DNA from: Mucilaginibacter galii
GTDB taxonomy: Bacteria > Bacteroidota > Bacteroidia > Sphingobacteriales > Sphingobacteriaceae
Length of the DNA stretch: 64,000 bases
Direction: 5' to 3'
Assembly (NCBI RefSeq): GCF_014635825.1
Contig: NZ_BMDO01000014.1
Span: 1-64,000 of the forward strand
Position numbers and translations under genes: made by a program. Below the pieces are notes generated by a model. The model worked only from the letters and a program-made list of their open reading frames with translations, searched no databases and was not told the origin of the DNA. Positions 59,694-64,000 of this stretch are shown one piece after another. How positions within the stretch are numbered: position 1 is the first letter of the stretch; each line of letters opens with the position of its first letter.

Positions 59694-60071
59694 TTAGTAA
59701 TTCCCTGCTAAAGCAACAATAATTCTGTACCCGTCTGGGTCAATATAGCAGCAACCGTTAACGTTCCAGTAAGGGTTTTTAGCGGGTATCCTTTTTATAT
59801 GGTACGCTTCAAATTTTTGCTGTAAAGCTTCATAATCAACTATTGAGTTCTGATAGAACACCAGTAAATCATCATCATCCGGCTCGTGCTGCGGTGCATG
59901 GACAGAGGTGGTAAACTCCAGATGCCAGCCAGTGTTTTTCAAACCTAAAAATACGCCGTTGTAGCCGTTATGATCCTCAAAACTTCCTAATATTTCCAAC
60001 TCCAGCAAGTCATGATAGAAAGATATGATTTGCTCTAAATTAGCCGTGTGCCGTGCTACTCTTAATTTCAT
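59694..60071 (-). CDS. VOC-family (glyoxalase/bleomycin-resistance-like) protein
   Basis: A 125-residue vicinal-oxygen-chelate fold protein (LRVARHTANLEQIISFYHDL, GWHLEFTTS, NVNGCCYIDPDGYRI). Such proteins bind divalent metals and isomerise, cleave or bind small molecules; no substrate can be assigned. It overlaps the end of the GH3 gene by four bases (ATGA), so the two are translationally linked. Confidence 0.8.
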   Translation of the reverse strand: MKLRVARHTANLEQIISFYHDLLELEILGSFEDHNGYNGVFLGLKNTGWHLEFTTSVHAPQHEPDDDDLLVFYQNSIVDYEALQQKFEAYHIKRIPAKNPYWNVNGCCYIDPDGYRIIVALAGNY

Positions 60072-61795
60072 AACGCCTGACTACTATAAACCACGCCGGC
60101 GCCATTCACAAAGAATGAATTTACGGTTACAGGCAACTTGCCTGCGGGGTTTAACTGCCTGGTCATTACTTTAGATGCTGCACGCTGCATACTATCTTCC
60201 TTTTGGTAGCAGGCCAGCAAAGCGCCACTCCTTTCAATACCCGGCATACCGGCAAGGGTGTAAGGGTTGGCAAACACGCTGATGGCAGCATTAGGGTTAC
60301 CGGCTAATTGGATAATGCAGTTTTTAACATCGGCATTAAAATCGAGCTTACTTCCGGGGCGCAGGCGGGTATCATGCACGCCTACAATAATTTGGCTGTA
60401 ACCCCGCAAATCGCTCAGCAACTTATTTACCTCTGTGGCCGATGCACCTTTATCTAAATTATATAGCGTACTGTTGGTATAAGTATTAGCCAGTTCCTGC
60501 TGGTAAACGGTGGGTGTTGTTGTACCAATACTTACCAAAGCGGTTCTCTGTAAAAAGTTCATGCGTTGCAGCAGGCCATTATCTTGCAGCAGGGTTACGG
60601 CGGCATCGCTTAATTGCTGCACCAGGTTTTTGGCATCGGTGCGGTTCAGGTCCTGGTTGATGTTCTGCAAATCGGTCGGTTTGTAATGCTGCAGACCAAC
60701 AAAATATTTAGCTGCTAACACCTTTTTTACCTTAGTATCCAGTTCGGCTTCGGTTATTTGTCCTTTGCGTATGGCTACTTTAATTTTTCTAATAGCGCGG
60801 CAAGAGTTCTCCGATAGTTCAATGATATCATTACCCGCCATAAACGCCCTTAGATCGGCTTCGCCATCAGGAAAATACTTAACCACGCCTTTCATCTCCA
60901 TGGCATCAGATACAACCAACCCTTTAAAGCCCAGCGAATCTTTCAAGATACCCGTTACAATAGGGCGCGATAAAGAAGATGGCAGATTTTTAGTGGCATC
61001 AAGCGCCGGTATGCTCATGTGCGCTATCATAACCCCGCTAATACCGGCCGCTATGGCCTGTTTAAAAGGGTATTCTTCTAACGTATCTAACCGCGTACGG
61101 CTGAAATTCAATAACGGTAAATCATAGTGCGAATCCACATTGGTATCGCCATGGCCGGGAAAGTGTTTGGCTGTGGTGAGCAAGCCGCCCTGCTGCATAC
61201 CCTGCATATAGGCTATGGCACGCAGCGCTACTTTATACTTATCATCGCCAAAAGAGCGATAGTTAATAACCGGGTTATTGGGGTTATTATTCACATCAAC
61301 CACCGGGGCAAAGTTCATGTGGGCACCTATGCGCTTAAAATCGTAGGCAACTTCACGGCCCATTTGGTTCAATAGCTTATCGTCCTGAATAGCACCCAGG
61401 GTCATTTGGTAAGGGTACGATATCGTGGAATCCAATCGCATGCCCAGTCCCCATTCGCCATCCATAGCAATCAACAGCGGTATTTTGGTAATCTTCTGGT
61501 ATTGGTTGGTTAGATCGGCCTGCCTTGCCGGGCCTCCCTGAAAGAAAACCAATCCGCCCGGTTGCTCTTTTTTAATCACTTTGGCTACCGAATCAGCATA
61601 GGCTTTGCCCTTATTGGTATGTGCCCGCACAAAAAACAGTTGCGAAACTTTGTGCTTACGGTTAAGGGTATGAAATACCGAATCTACCCACTGGTTTTGA
61701 GCACTTAGCAAGTCTATATATGAAGCCTGCTGGGCAAAACTCATCCCGGTAGTGCCGGTTAGCATGGCCGCAAGCAATAAGTATTTTTTCATCAT
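60068..61795 (-). CDS. exported GH3 beta-N-acetylhexosaminidase-like enzyme
   Basis: A 575-residue protein from the ATG at 61795. Signal peptide (to about residue 22, MSFAQ), then the GH3 N-domain with KHFPGHGDTNVDSH and the nucleophile region LVVSDAMEMKGV, and a C-terminal GH3-like domain. The KHFPGHGDT motif is that of NagZ-type exo-beta-N-acetylglucosaminidases that recycle peptidoglycan. Many Bacteroidota homologues carry a further serine-hydrolase domain; here the gene ends after GKLPVTVNSF..AGVVYSS, at the linker. A start at 61846 would cover the promoter box at 61813 and is rejected. Confidence 0.85.
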   Translation of the reverse strand: MMKKYLLLAAMLTGTTGMSFAQQASYIDLLSAQNQWVDSVFHTLNRKHKVSQLFFVRAHTNKGKAYADSVAKVIKKEQPGGLVFFQGGPARQADLTNQYQKITKIPLLIAMDGEWGLGMRLDSTISYPYQMTLGAIQDDKLLNQMGREVAYDFKRIGAHMNFAPVVDVNNNPNNPVINYRSFGDDKYKVALRAIAYMQGMQQGGLLTTAKHFPGHGDTNVDSHYDLPLLNFSRTRLDTLEEYPFKQAIAAGISGVMIAHMSIPALDATKNLPSSLSRPIVTGILKDSLGFKGLVVSDAMEMKGVVKYFPDGEADLRAFMAGNDIIELSENSCRAIRKIKVAIRKGQITEAELDTKVKKVLAAKYFVGLQHYKPTDLQNINQDLNRTDAKNLVQQLSDAAVTLLQDNGLLQRMNFLQRTALVSIGTTTPTVYQQELANTYTNSTLYNLDKGASATEVNKLLSDLRGYSQIIVGVHDTRLRPGSKLDFNADVKNCIIQLAGNPNAAISVFANPYTLAGMPGIERSGALLACYQKEDSMQRAASKVMTRQLNPAGKLPVTVNSFFVNGAGVVYSSQAL

Positions 61796-61812
61796 CAAAA
61801 ATAATTTCACAC

Positions 61813-61820
61813 CAAAAGTA
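61813..61820 (-). promoter_or_regulatory. TACTTTTG box for the GH3-VOC-DoxX operon
   Basis: An exact TAnnTTTG on the minus strand (61820-61813), 17 bases before the ATG at 61795. TTTG on the same strand at 61847-61844 lies 23 bases upstream, slightly long but acceptable. It argues against the longer frame from 61846. Confidence 0.5.
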
Positions 61821-61955
61821 ACGAAACCTGAATAGCATAATTGCAAAACCCCGGTAATGTTTAAGGATATACGTAAAATTTATTTCAGGCGGTTAATAAA
61901 CCAATTGCATTTATTGCCATCTATAAATCATTCAGTTTGAAAATTAAACTTATAC

Positions 61956-62600
61956 ATGATGAAAAAATTATTTTTTGTAGCCATGGTGCTGCTCATAGCC
62001 GGCTCGGCCGATGCACAACGACGTAACCAATACCGCAGGCAACGGGTGAGTGATGATTTTTACCGCCCCCGCGTGGGTTTAACCGGCGGTTTAAATATTG
62101 CCAACACGGTAAGTTCGCGTAACTCCGACTTTAGTACCAATACCAAGCTTGGTGCTAACTTTGGCTTGTTTGTAGATGTACCTATCATTTACCCACTATC
62201 TTTCCAACCCGAAATTTTGTACTCGCAAAAAGGCTACCGCGCCCAAACCGTATATGGCGATTTTGCACAGCGCGCCAATTTTATAGATGTGCCGTTACTT
62301 GCTAAAATTAAATTGGCACCGGCGTTCAACGTACTGGTCGGTCCGCAGATATCGTTTTTAATGAATACCCGCAACACTTACTACGATGGCTTTACCGTTT
62401 TGCAGCAAGACAGATATACTTACAATGGCGATAAAACCTTTGTAGGCGGCGTAATAGGCATTGCCCTCGATTTAAACCGCAACGTAGACCTGCGTGGCCG
62501 CTACAATATCGACTTCCAGGAAAACAATCCCAACGGAAGCTCGGGCACCCCGGCATTCCGTAACCAGGTTTGGCAAATTGGCTTGGGCTTTAAATTTTAA
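61956..62600 (+). CDS. outer-membrane beta-barrel protein (PorT-like fold)
   Basis: A 214-residue exported protein with a signal peptide (to about residue 20, GSADAQ) and an eight-strand barrel pattern of the OMP_b-brl_2 type (VGLTGGLNIANTV, SFQPEILYSQKGY, NFIDVPLLAKIKL, FNVLVGPQISFLM and a final aromatic QIGLGFKF). The closing F is the usual outer-membrane signal. Ligand and role unknown. Confidence 0.85.
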   Translation: MMKKLFFVAMVLLIAGSADAQRRNQYRRQRVSDDFYRPRVGLTGGLNIANTVSSRNSDFSTNTKLGANFGLFVDVPIIYPLSFQPEILYSQKGYRAQTVYGDFAQRANFIDVPLLAKIKLAPAFNVLVGPQISFLMNTRNTYYDGFTVLQQDRYTYNGDKTFVGGVIGIALDLNRNVDLRGRYNIDFQENNPNGSSGTPAFRNQVWQIGLGFKF

Positions 62601-62601
62601 A

Positions 62602-62758
62602 AAGCCCCTCCCAACCCTCCCCGGGAGGGAGGGCTCTTGATAAAGGTTTCAAATATTATTAGAGGCTATTTCTTAGATGAAATAGCTTTTTTTGTGAATG
62701 GATTTCAATATGCCTTAACCCCTCCCAACCCTCCATAGAGGGTTGGGAGGGGTTAAGG
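62602..62758. repeat. CCCTCC repeat pair after the porin gene
   Basis: At 62602-62635 is an exact inverted copy of the 34-nt element at 53929-53962. At 62713-62733 and 62738-62758 are perfect 21-base arms beginning CCTTAACCCCTCCC, loop CATA. The second resembles a transcription terminator without a T run. They share the words CCCCTCCCAACCCTCC. Confidence 0.85.
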
Positions 62759-62872
62759 TGGCTTTTTGTAGCCATATATTTACACCACTTTAATAACAGT
62801 AATACCAAAGAAGCGTTAATGGATAAGGGAATTTTAATTATCTGCCCTATACTTGCAACTATATAAAAGCTA

Positions 62873-63943
62873 ATGGAGAAAAATCTGATCAACGACGCGC
62901 CAAAAAAACCAAGCTACGATTTTGTTGATCATATTCGCTGCCTGGCCATCATGATCATTGTGGCCGAGCATAGCTTAGGCGCTTATGCTTTTGAGCAGCA
63001 AGACGACAGGTACTGGCCCTACATCGGCATTATACAATTTACAAAGTTTGGCACCATCGCATTCTTTTTGCTGGCAGGATTTTTAATTGGTGAAAAGTTT
63101 ACCGATTATACACCGGGTCAATATTTGAAACGCAGGTTTTCAAGCACCTTTGGCCCATGGTTATTATGGTCAATAGTATACATATTATGCTACGTTATAA
63201 ACCTGGCGGTTAAGGGGCATATGTACCATGAAGAAAGTGTTACCCTGGCCAATGTTTTACCCTTTATTAAAACAACTTACCTGTATACCAATTACTGGTT
63301 CATTATTAATTTTATGGTAAGTATTGCGTTACTGCTTGTCTTTAAGAGATACCTATATTCCATGATTTTTGGCGCAGTGCTATTAACTTTTACCCTATTT
63401 TACTGCATTAACATCCATTATGAATGGATAGACCCCAGCCATACCATTGCCATATTAGGGTTCATTTTCTTTTTATGGCTGGGTGCACAGCTCCGCAAAA
63501 ACTGGCACATTATATCAGCCTGGCTCCAACGCATGCCCTACTGGCCGTTTATATTGTGCGTACTTTTAGCCTACGGGCTTTCCATATATGAGATAGTTGC
63601 TTTGAAGCAAAATCATAGCAGGGATCCTTCAAATACATTACGCTTTAGCAATATTTTGTATTCGCTTACTACTTTCACGTTATTCTTAAAAATAGGAAAA
63701 TTCAACTTTTTAGCGTTTCTTAAACCCCGCGAAACTACCTTTGGCATCTACCTCATCCATTTTATCCTGGTCGTTTTTTTGATCCCCGAAATATTTCGTC
63801 CTTTTCATTTAGAGTTACAGGACCAGCCTGCACTGCCCTTTTTCGGGATAAAATTCATTGCTTTTTTACTGGTATATTTTATAACCTGGGGACTGGTAAT
63901 GCTGCTTAACAAAACTAAGGCAAGGCGCCTGGTGGGTAATTAA
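62873..63943 (+). CDS. acyltransferase family 3 membrane protein
   Basis: A 356-residue polytopic protein of PF01757 (OafA-like): FVDHIRCLAIMIIVAEHSLG with the conserved His-x-Arg region, then about ten hydrophobic helices, and a FGIYLIHFILVVFL block near residue 290. Such enzymes O-acylate polysaccharides, peptidoglycan or lipids at the membrane. Substrate unknown. A TATACTTG sequence near 62847-62854 is close to the TAnnTTTG box. Confidence 0.8.
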   Translation: MEKNLINDAPKKPSYDFVDHIRCLAIMIIVAEHSLGAYAFEQQDDRYWPYIGIIQFTKFGTIAFFLLAGFLIGEKFTDYTPGQYLKRRFSSTFGPWLLWSIVYILCYVINLAVKGHMYHEESVTLANVLPFIKTTYLYTNYWFIINFMVSIALLLVFKRYLYSMIFGAVLLTFTLFYCINIHYEWIDPSHTIAILGFIFFLWLGAQLRKNWHIISAWLQRMPYWPFILCVLLAYGLSIYEIVALKQNHSRDPSNTLRFSNILYSLTTFTLFLKIGKFNFLAFLKPRETTFGIYLIHFILVVFLIPEIFRPFHLELQDQPALPFFGIKFIAFLLVYFITWGLVMLLNKTKARRLVGN

Positions 63944-63951
63944 TGCAGGTA

Positions 63952-64000
63952 TTATTTATTAAAAGATTTTAGCCACCTTTTTAAACGCCTGCTTAACTTA
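63952..64000 (-). CDS. possible C-terminus of a minus-strand gene (cut by window edge)
   Basis: The minus strand from the right edge is open for 15 codons (KLSRRLKRWLKSFNK) and stops at 63952-63954. The basic composition and the convergent position just after the acyltransferase fit a real C-terminus, but the stretch is too short to identify or be sure of. Confidence 0.2.
   Translation of the reverse strand, partial: KLSRRLKRWLKSFNK

Noticed and set aside
62659..62892. 77-codon minus-strand frame after the porin gene
   Set aside because: It runs through the perfect 21-base palindrome at 62713-62758 and consists of repeat sequence.
1..64000. tRNA, rRNA or known riboswitch genes
   Set aside because: I looked in the intergenic gaps by eye and saw no tRNA cloverleaf or T-box, TPP or cobalamin element. 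A covariance-model scan would be needed to exclude them.

Overview
This window looks like a chromosomal segment of a Sphingobacteriaceae-type member of the Bacteroidota (Mucilaginibacter/Pedobacter-like; the genus is inference). The evidence is TAnnTTTG promoter boxes with very few Shine-Dalgarno sites, an ECF sigma factor with an anti-sigma protein carrying SusC/TonB-plug and CarboxypepD-type modules, many SPI- and SPII-exported proteins, GHL10, DUF885, DUF4197, DUF922 and GH3 acyl-adenylase families, and Bacteroidota-style carotenoid genes. Most of it is core or conserved genome. The only trace of an insertion sequence is the C-terminus of an IS4-type transposase at the left edge. No rRNA, tRNA or CRISPR array was recognised.

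Layout. 0.3-4.4 kb: carotenoid tailoring (acyltransferase, CruG-like glycosyltransferase, CruF-like protein), ispH, and a CrtW-like ketolase. 4.6-10.2 kb: hemH, waaA (Kdo transferase), and a nucleotide-sugar operon (UDP-glucuronate decarboxylase, galE, rfbB). 10.2-14.8 kb: an exported lipase-like protein, then a membrane-protein/winged-helix pair and creD that share a candidate operator, and a 58-codon gene with its own good promoter. 14.9-24.4 kb: rlmD, a phosphoribosyltransferase, trehalase, YceI, a response regulator, an MBL-fold hydrolase, recJ, lptB, and a ParE-type toxin-antitoxin pair whose toxin has lost its C-terminus to a frameshift. 24.6-32.4 kb: GH3-type acyl-adenylase, DUF885 protein, and an ECF sigma/anti-sigma pair divergent from a vWA protein. 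32.4-32.8 kb: an island of nested palindromes. 32.8-41.4 kb: exported unknowns, PDH E2 and E1-alpha, NlpC/P60, SPFH, and a DUF922 protease. 41.4-45.3 kb: a 42-bp tandem repeat, DUF4197, and a histidine kinase-DUF47-Pit phosphate module. 45.4-50.3 kb: a frameshifted TlpA-like protein, an SDR, a GHL10 hydrolase, and a coiled-coil membrane protein. 50.5-54.7 kb: YceI, type III polyketide synthase, flavoprotein, HAD phosphatase and methyltransferase, a probable phenolic-lipid or alkylquinone operon. 54.8-64 kb: M14 peptidase, rhomboid, pdxJ, polysaccharide deacetylase, a GH3-VOC-DoxX operon, a beta-barrel protein, and an acyltransferase.

Most worth following up are the type III PKS operon with its YceI and HAD passengers, the AAAAGTACTTTT operator shared by the winged-helix operon and creD, two independent single-base frameshifts (toxin; thioredoxin-like protein) whose missing parts can be read directly downstream, and at least five families of short intergenic palindromic repeats. 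One repeat pair is identical over 34 nt, and one of those copies abuts the methyltransferase start codon.
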